A stretch of 64,000 nucleotides of DNA from Pedobacter antarcticus (GCF_900112985.1 NZ_FONS01000009.1:62001-126000), one strand, 5' to 3'. Positions 44,843 through 53,271 are shown, numbered from the stretch's first letter. Notes: generated by a model not told the origin, from the sequence alone. A program made the numbers and translations.

Positions 44843-45478
44843 TTACACAAACTCCCCAATGTCAAAATCACTCAAATCACTTTTCCGCAAAGTGGAAGAA
44901 CCGGCTTCCGTTTCAGATGAAAGGGTGCTATCCAAAAGCTCGGCTATTTTTCGGGAAGCATCTTCCATAGAATTTTCCAATAGGTTGAATAACTCAGTCC
45001 CCTGTATTTTTTGCACTATCGCTATCGCTGTTTCCTTTTGGGCTGGTTCCAATTCTTCTTTTTGGAGCAACACCCCCACGGAGCTTAGTTCGTCATAGGT
45101 AACCCCTTGGGCAAAACCGTTATCACCACCAGACATTCCGTACCTGTTCCATTCTTCTTCCTCTTCCTCCAAATCAGGCATATTTCTGAAAACTTCGTCC
45201 AGCTCTTCCTGCGGAATTTGAGCACTTACGTTTTCATTTTCGTCGTATTCAATGTCTAAATTAGCAGGGTTTATCTCCGGTTCCTCAATTTGGCGTTCAT
45301 TGGCAGTGTTTGGCACTGAAAGGCGTTCTACAGGTTTGGGTTGCCCCATAATATCGGGCAGGTTCGGATTGACTTTCTTCTGCGGAGGTTCTTGTTTTGA
45401 CCTTTTATGAATGACAATCTTATCTTGTAAAAGCAGGACAATGACTATCAGCAGGCATATCACAATTACTATTTCCAT
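44843..45478 (-). CDS. TraD-type conjugal transfer protein
   Basis: 211 aa. One N-terminal membrane helix (residues 2-19, VIVICLLIVIVLLLQ), a Pro-rich linker, and an acidic C-terminal half (DLEEEEEEW). The position after traB and traA corresponds to TraD in Bacteroidota conjugative elements; I recall homologues being so named, but the role is not established. It stops at a terminator facing the metal cargo. The coding region contains TGGCAGTGTTTGGC (45301-45314), identical to one of the repeats in front of mobA. Confidence 0.7.
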   Translation of the reverse strand: MEIVIVICLLIVIVLLLQDKIVIHKRSKQEPPQKKVNPNLPDIMGQPKPVERLSVPNTANERQIEEPEINPANLDIEYDENENVSAQIPQEELDEVFRNMPDLEEEEEEWNRYGMSGGDNGFAQGVTYDELSSVGVLLQKEELEPAQKETAIAIVQKIQGTELFNLLENSMEDASRKIAELLDSTLSSETEAGSSTLRKSDLSDFDIGEFV

Positions 45479-45480
45479 AG

Positions 45481-45885
45481 CTACAAAATGGGTTTAAAAT
45501 GGTCGTTGAAATAATCTGTAATATCTTCCCCGAACTCCTTGAAGTGGTGGTCAAGAATATTGTCAATGTATGAGTAGAGCGTTGTTCTTTCCTCCCTTGT
45601 TAATTGTACAATACGCAGCAATCTTTCGTGGTATTCAGGGCGTATGTAAACGACCTTGCCGTTACGACCGGACGGAAACCGATTGACCAAAAACGTTTCC
45701 TCATAGTCCGCTTTCTTTGATAAACTGTTACGGGCTTTTTCCCTGGGCTTGTTTTCTTTTGGTACGTCCTGCTTTTTGTTAATGGTCGGTGGAGCAACAG
45801 GCTCATCGCCGCTTATGACGTTCATAAGGTATTCCTCATCAACATTGGGCTTTTCAAAATCGTTGTTTTTGTTATCTGAACTCAT
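45481..45885 (-). CDS. DUF3408 protein, TraB-like
   Basis: 134 aa. Basic N-terminal half with KKQDVPKENKPREKARN, then the DUF3408 core EETFLVNRFPSGRNGKVVYIRPEYHERLLRIVQLTREERTTLY (landmarks F-L-x4-G-R-N-G-K and Y-H-E-R). DNA-binding ribbon-helix-helix-like proteins of this type sit beside ParA homologues in Bacteroidota ICEs. Ends 2 nt before TraD. Confidence 0.85.
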   Translation of the reverse strand: MSSDNKNNDFEKPNVDEEYLMNVISGDEPVAPPTINKKQDVPKENKPREKARNSLSKKADYEETFLVNRFPSGRNGKVVYIRPEYHERLLRIVQLTREERTTLYSYIDNILDHHFKEFGEDITDYFNDHFKPIL

Positions 45886-45897
45886 AGTTTAATGCTT

Positions 45898-46665
45898 TTA
45901 TAGATGAGTGATTTTTAAAAATTCCTCGACAAACAAATCCATTTTGGTTGCTTTCATTAACTGTGGTTCGGCAGGCAGCAAACTTGACCGGAATACATAA
46001 CTACCTGTATCGTCTGTTTCCTTTCGGAAACGCTTGCTATCCATTATTCTTGTTTCCATTATAGGCAGGTTGAGTTCTTTGATGACACTTTGATACGCAT
46101 CATACAAACCTGTTTTTTCCCTGCCGTCCACTTGGTTCCAAAACAGCCACATCTCTTGTTCGGGATTGCCCTCGTCCGTTTGGGGAAGTCCGAGAAAGGC
46201 TTTGGTAAAGCCCAATGTACTTTCCACTACCAAACGGTCGGCAGTAATGGGCGAAAAGATAAAGTCCATTTTTTTTAAGGTAGTCAGTACGCCTTTGGTA
46301 TTGGCAGTTCCCGGCAGGTCGAAGAAAATAACATCCGGTACAACCACCGACTGGCTTCTGTATTCCGATGCTTTCTCCAAAGCTGTTTCAGCTTTGCATT
46401 TAATAATCGGGTATGCTTTTTTGTTGATGGCTTGAAACTGCTTCATTGCCGCTTTTTTATGGTAGCCGTTCTGCATTATGGTTCTCTTATCCCGTTCACG
46501 CATATTGGTCAGGCTGTGTTGCGGAAAGTCGCAGTCCATCACCAGCACATTAAAACCCAAACGGTAGTGAAGTACACTTGCCAGCAAAGTGGTCATTGTA
46601 GATTTTCCCACACCGCCTTTTTGGGTGGAGAAGCTGATTTTTAAAGTTTTCTTTGTTGTTTCCAT
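45898..46665 (-). CDS. traA: ParA-family ATPase TraA
   Basis: 255 aa. The deviant Walker A QKGGVGKST spans residues 15-23; Walker B-like VMDCDFPQHS and FFDLPGT follow. MinD/ParA-like ATPase, expected to position the element or the transfer machinery. First gene of the traA-B-D run, with its promoter in the repeat-rich region 46666-47030. Confidence 0.93.
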   Translation of the reverse strand: METTKKTLKISFSTQKGGVGKSTMTTLLASVLHYRLGFNVLVMDCDFPQHSLTNMRERDKRTIMQNGYHKKAAMKQFQAINKKAYPIIKCKAETALEKASEYRSQSVVVPDVIFFDLPGTANTKGVLTTLKKMDFIFSPITADRLVVESTLGFTKAFLGLPQTDEGNPEQEMWLFWNQVDGREKTGLYDAYQSVIKELNLPIMETRIMDSKRFRKETDDTGSYVFRSSLLPAEPQLMKATKMDLFVEEFLKITHL

Positions 46666-46860
46666 TATTTAAAAATTTATTGTTACACACTTTATTTGTT
46701 TTGCAGGATTGAATATTGGTTTATCTGATTATTACCTCATTCCTATATTCCTGCATTCCCTTTTGGGTACTTTCCTGCACAGGTATCTGCTTTCATTTTT
46801 GCCTTGTCAGGTACATTCTTTGGCAAGTGGCAAACCTTGCAACAGGTAAATTGCTTTACC

Positions 46861-46923
46861 GCTTTTATGCTTTTATGCTTTTACACTTTTATTGTTTTAT
46901 GCTTTTAAAACCTTATGCTTTTA
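46861..46923. repeat. GCTTTTA short-repeat cluster
   Basis: Five exact GCTTTTA copies (46861, 46869, 46877, 46901, 46917); the first three are in 8-bp steps as TGCTTTTA units. A degenerate ACTTTTA (46885) continues the 8-bp step. Iteron-like or an AT-rich melting tract near the relaxase genes. Confidence 0.65.
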
Positions 46924-47038
46924 TTCCAAACTGCCTGTTTACAAACCTTATTTTCTTCTTTGTTTAGATACATTTTTTACTACCTGCACTAAAATTATAC
47001 GGCAAATAAAGCGATTGATTTGCCCTCTGATTGCGGTG

Positions 47039-47072
47039 TGGCAGTGTTTGGCGTTCAAAGGCAGTGTTTGGC
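47039..47072. repeat. Paired TGGCAGTGTTTGGC repeats before mobA
   Basis: TGGCAGTGTTTGGC (47039-47052) and GGCAGTGTTTGGC (47060-47072) are direct repeats 21 bp apart, about two helical turns. The second continues into CACTG, so CAGTG-TTTGG-CACTG is also an inverted repeat. Confidence 0.65.
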
Positions 47073-47261
47073 ACTGTTATACAATACAATGCTTTCGTAA
47101 ACAGGGCTTTACTTTGTACAATGATTTTTATTAATGGATTTATGCAAAACACTTTTGACAAATCGGAGGGTAACGGGAACGGCATCGAGCCGTTTTTCCC
47201 TGTTACATTTAATCCGGTTCCGCCTTTTTTGGCGGACGGATTTTTGTGTTCAACAGAACAC

Positions 47262-47317
47262 GGCAAGTTGTGTTTTGAGGCACTCGAAACCGAGTTAGTG
47301 CCTCAAAACAACTTGCC
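47262..47317. other. Putative oriT: long inverted repeat beside mobA-mobB
   Basis: The left arm (47262-47284) begins GGCAAGTTGT and ends GAGGCACT; the right arm (47297-47317) begins AGTGCCTC and ends ACAACTTGCC. They pair over 21 bp with a 2-nt bulge in the left arm, and an inner CTCG/CGAG hairpin lies at the tip. It is 63 nt before the mobA start. Relaxase origins typically hold such an inverted repeat next to the nick site; the nick itself cannot be read. Confidence 0.65.
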
Positions 47318-47379
47318 CTACTGGGAGCTTGAAAAACGTCTTCCGAAGTCAGCGTTTTGCGTGGATTTAAAATGGATTA

Positions 47380-47820
47380 GTGATGAACGAGAACAATAAC
47401 AAAAAACAGAATAAGGGCGGACGGAGAGCTAAGACCGACCCAAGCATCCACCGCCACGTTTTCCGTCTTACAGACGAAGAAAATGCCAAACTTTTATCGC
47501 TTTTTGAAACATCGGGAATGCCCAATAAAGCAAAGTTTATCATTTCTCTGCTGTTCAGTAAAGAAATGAAATCGGTTAAAATTGACAAGGGAACGGTTGA
47601 TTTTTATATGAGATTAACCTCGTTTCACAGTCAGTTTCGCTCCGTTGGTGTAAACTATAACCAGATTGTAAAGCTGCTGTACAAGAATTTTTCCGAGAAA
47701 AAAGCCGCAGCGTTCCTTTACAAATTGGAAAAACAGACGGCTGAAATGGCGATGCTATGCCAAAAAATCATTCAGATAACTGAAGAATTTGAAGCAAAAC
47801 ATCTAAAAAAACAGTCTTAG
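47380..47820 (+). CDS. mobA: Relaxosome accessory protein MobA (MobC/NikA-like RHH)
   Basis: 146 aa. N-terminal basic stretch (KKQNKGGRRAKTDPSIHRHVFRL at 5-27, of which RRAKTDPSIHRH is the landmark) followed by a ribbon-helix-helix region and the FHSQFRSVGVNYNQIVKLLYKNF segment typical of mobilisation accessory proteins. Binds oriT and helps the relaxase. Stops 2 nt before mobB. Confidence 0.88.
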   Translation: MMNENNNKKQNKGGRRAKTDPSIHRHVFRLTDEENAKLLSLFETSGMPNKAKFIISLLFSKEMKSVKIDKGTVDFYMRLTSFHSQFRSVGVNYNQIVKLLYKNFSEKKAAAFLYKLEKQTAEMAMLCQKIIQITEEFEAKHLKKQS

Positions 47821-47822
47821 AA

Positions 47823-49103
47823 ATGATAGCGAAAATCGGCAGAAGCGAAAATTTGTACGGAGCATTGGCATATAACAATCTGAAAGTGGAGAATGAAAAT
47901 GGAAAAATTCTGTTCACAAATAAGATAATCGAAAGGTCAAACGGAGCATATACTGTTGCACAATTAGCACAATCTTTTGCCCCTTATTTGATAGCCAACC
48001 GTAATACCGAGAAACATACGTTGCATATTTCGCTTAATCCCGACCCGAAAGATAAGGTTAGCGATGACAGGTTTCGGCAAATGGCGGAGCAGTATATGCG
48101 GGAAATGGGTTACGGCGAACAACCTTTCGTAGTGTTTAAGCATACCGATATTGACCGCAGCCATATACACATTGTATCGGTTTGCGTGGACGAGCAGGGC
48201 AAAAAGATTTCGGACAAATTCGAGAAAATGCGGTCAATGAATGTATGCCGAGAACTGGAAAGGCAACACGGGCTGATACCTGCAACAGACAAAGAGCGCA
48301 CTCAGAATGATAAGGTTTTCCGTCCGGTAGATTACAAAGCAGGCGATGTAAAAAGTCAAATTGCTTCAGTAGTCCGCCACCTGCCGAATTATTATAAATT
48401 TCAGACTTTGGGCGAATACAATGCTTTGCTTTCCCTGTTCAATGTTACTACCGAAAAAGTGCAGGGCGAATTGCAGGGACAACTACGGCAGGGTTTACTG
48501 TACATTCCTTTAAATGAAAAAGGCGAAAGAGCCGGGCTTCCGTTCAAGGCTTCGTTGTTTGGTAAAAATGCAGGGCTTCCGGCTTTGGAATTGCATTTTG
48601 CAAAATGCAAAGAGGATTTAAAAGACCACCCGACAAAACCAACCATTAAAGCTGTTGTAACTATTGCCCTGCAAACCACAAGTGATGAACAGGCTTTTAA
48701 AAAACAGTTAGGCGAACAGGGCATTAACGTTGTGGTTCGTAGAAATGACACAGGGCGTATTTACGGAATGACTTTTATAGACCACAATTCTAAAACGGTT
48801 TGGAACGGTTCACGTTTGAGCAAGAAACTTTCTGCCAATGCCTTTAATGATTATTGGAACAATAATATCAAACCCGATATTAAAGAACCTGCTATTTTAC
48901 AACCCAAACTATCCACATCAAATGATGCGGATCTTCCTGCGGAAGAACCACACCATTTGTTCGACTTCCTGAATACTACTGAAAAACACGAAGACGGTTT
49001 GATTGAGGCATTTGGCGGTTTGTTACCCGAAGCACAGGGCGATGATTACGAGGAACAGGATTTTGCTAACAAAATGAAGAAGAAAAAAAAAAGAAGACTG
49101 TAA
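47823..49103 (+). CDS. mobB: Relaxase / mobilisation nuclease MobB
   Basis: 426 aa. Relaxase domain (PF03432 type) at about residues 1-200: N-terminal Tyr candidates in SENLYGALAYN, HTLHISLNP and the metal-binding histidines His107, His114 and His116 (KHTDIDRSHIHIV). C-terminal tail acidic then Lys-rich (KKKKKRRL). Nicks oriT and leads the strand to the recipient. Followed by a terminator. Confidence 0.94.
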   Translation: MIAKIGRSENLYGALAYNNLKVENENGKILFTNKIIERSNGAYTVAQLAQSFAPYLIANRNTEKHTLHISLNPDPKDKVSDDRFRQMAEQYMREMGYGEQPFVVFKHTDIDRSHIHIVSVCVDEQGKKISDKFEKMRSMNVCRELERQHGLIPATDKERTQNDKVFRPVDYKAGDVKSQIASVVRHLPNYYKFQTLGEYNALLSLFNVTTEKVQGELQGQLRQGLLYIPLNEKGERAGLPFKASLFGKNAGLPALELHFAKCKEDLKDHPTKPTIKAVVTIALQTTSDEQAFKKQLGEQGINVVVRRNDTGRIYGMTFIDHNSKTVWNGSRLSKKLSANAFNDYWNNNIKPDIKEPAILQPKLSTSNDADLPAEEPHHLFDFLNTTEKHEDGLIEAFGGLLPEAQGDDYEEQDFANKMKKKKKRRL

Positions 49104-49108
49104 GAGGT

Positions 49109-49136
49109 CAGATTTTGGAATTAAAAATCTGTTTTT
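49109..49136 (+). terminator. Terminator after mobB
   Basis: CAGATTTT (49109-49116) and AAAATCTG (49124-49131), 8-bp stem, 7-nt loop, then five T (49132-49136). Confidence 0.85.
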
Positions 49137-49197
49137 AAAAAGATTTATTGAGCTGTCACTTTATAATTCTGAAAGAATTTGAGTTGTATTTAAGTAA

Positions 49198-49227
49198 TTG
49201 CTTAAATAAACAAATTGACTATCTTTG
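49198..49227 (+). promoter_or_regulatory. Consensus Bacteroidota promoter of the mercury operon
   Basis: TTG (49198-49200), 19-nt spacer, TATCTTTG (49220-49227): both boxes and spacing match the sigma-ABfr consensus. The -7 box ends 4 nt before the ATG at 49232, so the mRNA should be leaderless. Confidence 0.8.
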
Positions 49228-49231
49228 TGCT

Positions 49232-49606
49232 ATGGACAATAATTCTTGCATACGACAACAAGCAGACATTAAACAAATAAACCGCTGTAAAGACCGAGTT
49301 TCAGAACTCAACGGTTCTTTTGACTATTTATCGAACGGACTTGAATTAGCGGGAAACAATGTAAGACTGAAAATACTCTTTCTACTTTATGAAGAAAAAC
49401 GACTTTGTGTTTGTGATATAAGTGATATTCTTGGTATGACAATTTCAGCGGTTTCACAACACTTGCGGAAACTCAAAGACAGAAAACTTATTGAAACCGA
49501 ACGAGAAGCTCAAACTATTTTTCACTCACTGACTAAAGAGTATGAAAAAATGCTGAAACCATTTTTCAAAATACTTGACGAAAACAAAATATTAGAAACA
49601 ATATGA
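49232..49606 (+). CDS. ArsR-family regulator of the mercury operon
   Basis: 124 aa from the ATG at 49232 (MDNNSCIRQQADIKQ). A longer frame from 49148 would start inside the promoter and is rejected. Winged helix: NNVRLKILFLLYEEKRLCVCDISDILGMT with CVCDI as the metal-binding pair in the DNA-binding helix, then SAVSQHLRKLKD. Acts as a Hg(II)-type sensor by context. Overlaps merTP by 4 nt (ATGA). Confidence 0.9.
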   Translation: MDNNSCIRQQADIKQINRCKDRVSELNGSFDYLSNGLELAGNNVRLKILFLLYEEKRLCVCDISDILGMTISAVSQHLRKLKDRKLIETEREAQTIFHSLTKEYEKMLKPFFKILDENKILETI

Positions 49607-50196
49607 AAACTGACAAAAAATTAATTGGTGCAGGACTTTTGACTACAATTGCAGCTTCTCTTTGTTGCATCACACCAGTATTGGCTCTTATTGCAGGAAC
49701 AAGCGGTCTTGCTTCCACTTTTTCTTGGCTTGAACCTTTTCGACCCTATTTTATCGGGTTGACAATTTTGGTTCTTGGTTTTGCTTGGTATCAAAAGTTG
49801 AAACCCAAAAAGCAGATAGATTGCAATTGTGAGACAGAAGAAAAACCAAAATTCATTCAGTCAAAAATGTTTTTAGGAATTGTAACAGCATTTGCAATCG
49901 TAATGCTTGCCTTTCCATACTACTCAAGCATTTTCTACCCAAAGACAGAAAAGCAAATTATAGCGGTGGACAAATCCAATATTCAAAAAGTAGAATTTAC
50001 GATTAGCGGAATGACTTGTGCAAGTTGTGGCGAACACGTAAATCACGAAGTAAATAAATTGACAGGAATAATAAGTTCAAACGCCTCATACGAAAAAGGA
50101 AACGCAATCGTGGAATTTGACAACTCAAAAACGAATATTTCTGAGGTCGAAAAAGCAATTAACTCAACAGGATATTCTGTAACCGACAAAAAATAA
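49603..50196 (+). CDS. MerTP: mercuric transporter fused to an HMA domain
   Basis: 197 aa. MerT-like first helix with Cys21-Cys22 (SLCCITP) and a cytoplasmic Cys74/Cys76 (DCNC), three membrane helices in total, then a C-terminal HMA domain with GMTCASC (Cys139, Cys142). Moves Hg(II) through the inner membrane, the HMA acting as the MerP part. No mercuric reductase (merA) is seen in the window, so import without reduction would be odd unless merA is elsewhere. Overlaps the regulator gene and leads into a GDCCVxC gene. Confidence 0.9.
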   Translation: MKTDKKLIGAGLLTTIAASLCCITPVLALIAGTSGLASTFSWLEPFRPYFIGLTILVLGFAWYQKLKPKKQIDCNCETEEKPKFIQSKMFLGIVTAFAIVMLAFPYYSSIFYPKTEKQIIAVDKSNIQKVEFTISGMTCASCGEHVNHEVNKLTGIISSNASYEKGNAIVEFDNSKTNISEVEKAINSTGYSVTDKK

Positions 50197-50202
50197 AACC
50201 AA

Positions 50203-50409
50203 ATGGAAATCATATTGCAATCAACAATTACTTGCCCCAACTGCGGACACAAGAAAGAAGAAACAATGCCGACAGACGCTTGCCAATATTTCTACGAATG
50301 TGAAAAATGCAAACAAGTTCTTAAACCAAAACAAGGAGACTGTTGTGTTTATTGTAGTTACGGAAGTGTTCCTTGTCCACCAATTCAGCAGGACAAAAAA
50401 TGTTGCTGA
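50203..50409 (+). CDS. GDCCVxC domain small Cys-rich protein
   Basis: 68 aa with four Cys pairs: CPNC (zinc-ribbon-like), CEKC, GDCCVYC and the terminal CC. GDCCVYC matches the GDCCVxC family, which appears next to merTP in many bacteria. All Cys codons are TGT/TGC and no in-frame TGA is used, so this copy is not a selenoprotein. Probably a cytoplasmic Hg(II) or thiol carrier; the reaction is unknown. 6 nt after merTP. Confidence 0.85.
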   Translation: MEIILQSTITCPNCGHKKEETMPTDACQYFYECEKCKQVLKPKQGDCCVYCSYGSVPCPPIQQDKKCC

Positions 50410-50510
50410 CGGACAGAAAACAGAAGAGCAACTAAAAGTATTTTTTATTTGGATGCTTCATAAATGTTACGATACAAAAGGATCATAGAAGCTACAACTC
50501 TTATCACTTC

Positions 50511-50542
50511 GCCAAACACTGCCACGCACCGCCATTGACTGC
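50511..50542. repeat. Inverted copy of the TGGCAGTG repeat before mobC
   Basis: GCCAAACACTGCCA (50511-50524) is the reverse complement of the mobA-side repeat TGGCAGTGTTTGGC. It is followed by CCGCCATTGACTGCCAC, whose complement GTGGCAGTCAATGG nearly equals the traE-side word GTGGCAGTCAGTGG. Confidence 0.6.
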
Positions 50543-50606
50543 CACATTCTTATAGCCGCTGTGTAGAGCCTTTAAATTCACGCCCGAACATTAAAACTAA
50601 AAAAGA

Positions 50607-52601
50607 ATGCAGGGAGAAGACGATTTAAGAGGTTTAGCCAAAATAATGGCTTTTATGCGGGCAGTCAGTATTCTTTTGGTGCTGATGCACCTTTATTGGT
50701 TCTGCTACGGGTTCTTTTTAGAACGTGGTTGGACGTTGGAAATAATCAACAAGATATTAGGCAATTTCGACCGGACGGCGGGCTTGTTTTCACATACCCT
50801 TTATACCAAGGCGTTCGCTTTGGTTTTGCTTGCTTTGAGTTGTTTGGGAACGAAAGGCGTAAAGAATGAGAAGATAACCTGGGCTAAAATCTACGTGGCT
50901 TTGGGCGTTGGTTTTGTGCTGTTCTTTCTGAACACGCCGTTGTTAAAGCTATCTCCGGTAATAGGCACATTTCTGTATATCCTTACTATCTCGTTAGGTT
51001 ATATTGCTTTGCTGATGGCGGGCGTATGGATGAGCCGCTTGCTTCGTACCAACTTAATGGACGATGTTTTCAACAACGAGAACGAGAGCTTTCAACAGGA
51101 AACAAAGCTGATGGAAAATGAATATTCCGTTAACCTGCCCACCAAATTTTACTACAAAGGCAAATGGAACAACGGTTGGATAAACATTGTAAATCCTTTC
51201 AGGGCATCAATCGTGTTGGGTACTCCGGGTTCCGGTAAATCTTATGCCATCGTAAACAACTACATCAAGCAGCAGATTGAGAAAGGCTTTAGTATGTATA
51301 TATATGATTTTAAATTTGACGACCTTTCCACCATTGCCTACAATCATTTATTGAAGCATCGGGATAAGTACAAAGTTCAACCAAAATTCTATGTGATAAA
51401 TTTCGATGACCCACGCAAGAGCCATAGGTGCAATCCACTCAATCCCGATTTTATGACAGACATTTCCGACGCTTACGAAGCGGCTTACACCATAATGCTG
51501 AACCTCAACCGTAGCTGGATACAGAAGCAAGGGGATTTTTTCGTGGAAAGCCCAATTATCCTATTGGCTGCCATTATTTGGTATCTGAAAATCTATGAGG
51601 ATGGTAAGTATTGTACATTCCCGCACGCCATTGAATTGCTGAATAAAAAGTATTCGGACGTATTTACCATTCTGACCTCATATTCCGATTTGGAAAACTA
51701 TCTTTCTCCGTTTATGGATGCCTGGCAAGGTGGCGCACAAGACCAATTGCAGGGACAGATTGCATCGGCAAAAATCCCTTTGTCAAGAATGATTAGCCCG
51801 CAGTTGTATTGGGTTATGACTGGCGATGACTTTTCACTTGACATCAACAGCCCGAAAGAACCTAAAATTTTGTGCGTTGGTAACAATCCTGACCGTCAAA
51901 ATATCTATTCCGCAGCATTGGGTTTATACAATTCAAGAATTGTAAAGCTCATCAACAAAAAGGGACAATTAAAGAGTTCAGTAATCATAGATGAGTTGCC
52001 TACGATATATTTTAGAGGACTGGATAATCTTATCGCAACAGCGAGAAGTAATAAGGTGGCTGTATGTTTGGGCTTTCAGGATTTTTCGCAATTAACAAGG
52101 GATTATGGCGACAAGGAAAGTAAGGTAATTCAAAATACCGTTGGTAATATTTTCTCCGGGCAGGTAGTTGGCGAAACGGCAAAAAGCCTTTCGGAACGTT
52201 TCGGAAAAGTATTGCAGAAACGCCAAAGTATGACGATTAACAGGAATGATAAATCTACCTCTATTTCCACACAGTTAGATAGCCTTATTCCGGCTTCCAA
52301 AATTTCAACGCTTACACAAGGTATGTTTGTCGGATCTGTATCAGATAACTTTGATGAACGTATCGACCAAAAGATTTTCCACGCTGAAATTGTAGTGGAC
52401 AATGAAAAAGTTGCCGCAGAAACTAAAGTCTATCAGAAGATACCGGAAATCCTATCGTTTGTTGATGAACACGGAGAAGATAAAATGAAGCAGGATATTG
52501 ACAGCAATTACCGTCAGATAAAACAAGACATTGTACAGATTATCGAAAAGGAATTGGAGCGTATCAAAAACGACCCAGATTTGCAGCATTTGGTACAGTA
52601 G
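50607..52601 (+). CDS. mobC: Type IV coupling protein MobC (VirD4/TraG family)
   Basis: 664 aa. Three to four N-terminal membrane helices (residues about 10-150), Walker A GTPGSGKS at residues 205-212, then a FtsK-HerA ATPase core with IDELPTIYFRGL (Walker B) near 460. Couples the relaxosome to the mating channel. In this element it is split from mobA-mobB by the mercury operon; it carries its own repeat-containing upstream region. Confidence 0.93.
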   Translation: MQGEDDLRGLAKIMAFMRAVSILLVLMHLYWFCYGFFLERGWTLEIINKILGNFDRTAGLFSHTLYTKAFALVLLALSCLGTKGVKNEKITWAKIYVALGVGFVLFFLNTPLLKLSPVIGTFLYILTISLGYIALLMAGVWMSRLLRTNLMDDVFNNENESFQQETKLMENEYSVNLPTKFYYKGKWNNGWINIVNPFRASIVLGTPGSGKSYAIVNNYIKQQIEKGFSMYIYDFKFDDLSTIAYNHLLKHRDKYKVQPKFYVINFDDPRKSHRCNPLNPDFMTDISDAYEAAYTIMLNLNRSWIQKQGDFFVESPIILLAAIIWYLKIYEDGKYCTFPHAIELLNKKYSDVFTILTSYSDLENYLSPFMDAWQGGAQDQLQGQIASAKIPLSRMISPQLYWVMTGDDFSLDINSPKEPKILCVGNNPDRQNIYSAALGLYNSRIVKLINKKGQLKSSVIIDELPTIYFRGLDNLIATARSNKVAVCLGFQDFSQLTRDYGDKESKVIQNTVGNIFSGQVVGETAKSLSERFGKVLQKRQSMTINRNDKSTSISTQLDSLIPASKISTLTQGMFVGSVSDNFDERIDQKIFHAEIVVDNEKVAAETKVYQKIPEILSFVDEHGEDKMKQDIDSNYRQIKQDIVQIIEKELERIKNDPDLQHLVQ

Positions 52602-52707
52602 AGATGATTAAATTCAATATAATTCTATTAAATCTACAAAGGTCGAAGTAAGAATTTTAAATTGTAATTTTGTTAATCAATTAATAAAACATGGTTAGCA
52701 AAAAATT

Positions 52708-53271
52708 ATGACGACACTCTTTATTAAAAATATGGTATGCGACCGCTGCATTATGGTTGTGCAAGCTGAATTGGATAAGCTGAGCTTAAATGCTAAAAAT
52801 ATTAAGCTGGGAGAAGTTATCCTTGACAAGGAAATTACACCTGCCGAAAAAGATACTTTGGTCAAAATTTTAGCCCCATTAGGCTTTGAAGTCATCGACG
52901 ACAAAAAAAGTCGTATGATTGAAAAGATAAAAAGCATTATCATTGATTTGGTGCATCATCAGGACAATGAAATTAAAACCAATCTTTCTAATATACTTAG
53001 TAATGCCTTGCACAACGATTACAACTACTTGTCCAACTTCTTTTCAGAAGTAGAAGGAACTACAATAGAAAAATACTTTATAGCCCAAAAGATAGAAAAA
53101 GTAAAAGAACTTTTGGTTTATGATGAGCTTTCGTTAAGTGAAATTGCGGATCGTCTGAATTATTCAAGCGTGGCTTACCTCAGTAACCAGTTCAAGAAAG
53201 TAACAGGATTGACGCCGAGCCATTTCAAACAGATACGGGAAGACAAACGCAAGCCACTGGATAAGGTTTAA
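52708..53271 (+). CDS. HMA-AraC one-component metal regulator
   Basis: 187 aa. N-terminal HMA-like domain (residues 1-68) with Cys11-x2-Cys14 (MVCDRC), then an AraC-type HTH of residues about 105-180 (LSLSEIADRLNYSSVAYLSNQFKKVTGLTPSHFKQ, only the landmarks L-S-E-I-A and F-K-K-V-T-G being typical). Metal binding by the HMA half presumably switches DNA binding. 89 nt upstream of copA, so it likely controls the copper cargo. TAATTTTG (52665-52672) lies before it. Confidence 0.88.
   Translation: MTTLFIKNMVCDRCIMVVQAELDKLSLNAKNIKLGEVILDKEITPAEKDTLVKILAPLGFEVIDDKKSRMIEKIKSIIIDLVHHQDNEIKTNLSNILSNALHNDYNYLSNFFSEVEGTTIEKYFIAQKIEKVKELLVYDELSLSEIADRLNYSSVAYLSNQFKKVTGLTPSHFKQIREDKRKPLDKV

Larger units (their letters stand above)
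46666..47379. other. 714-nt transfer-origin region without a gene
   Basis: Divergent space between traA and mobA. It contains GCTTTTA repeats (46861-46923), paired TGGCAGTGTTTGGC repeats (47039-47072) and a long inverted repeat (47262-47317). Reading frames here overlap these structures and have no family features, so I do not call genes. Confidence 0.6.

Noticed and set aside
46861..46923. CRISPR-like array
   Set aside because: Units are 7-8 bp with no spacers of regular length; far too short for CRISPR repeats.
47031..47399. A 122-codon plus-strand frame before mobA
   Set aside because: It runs through the repeats and the oriT-like palindrome, overlaps mobA by 20 nt, and has no family features; its apparent coding is a by-product of the structured DNA.
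50203..50409. Selenoprotein with in-frame TGA
   Set aside because: The GDCCVxC family includes selenoproteins, but here every Cys is encoded by TGT/TGC and the only TGA is the stop.
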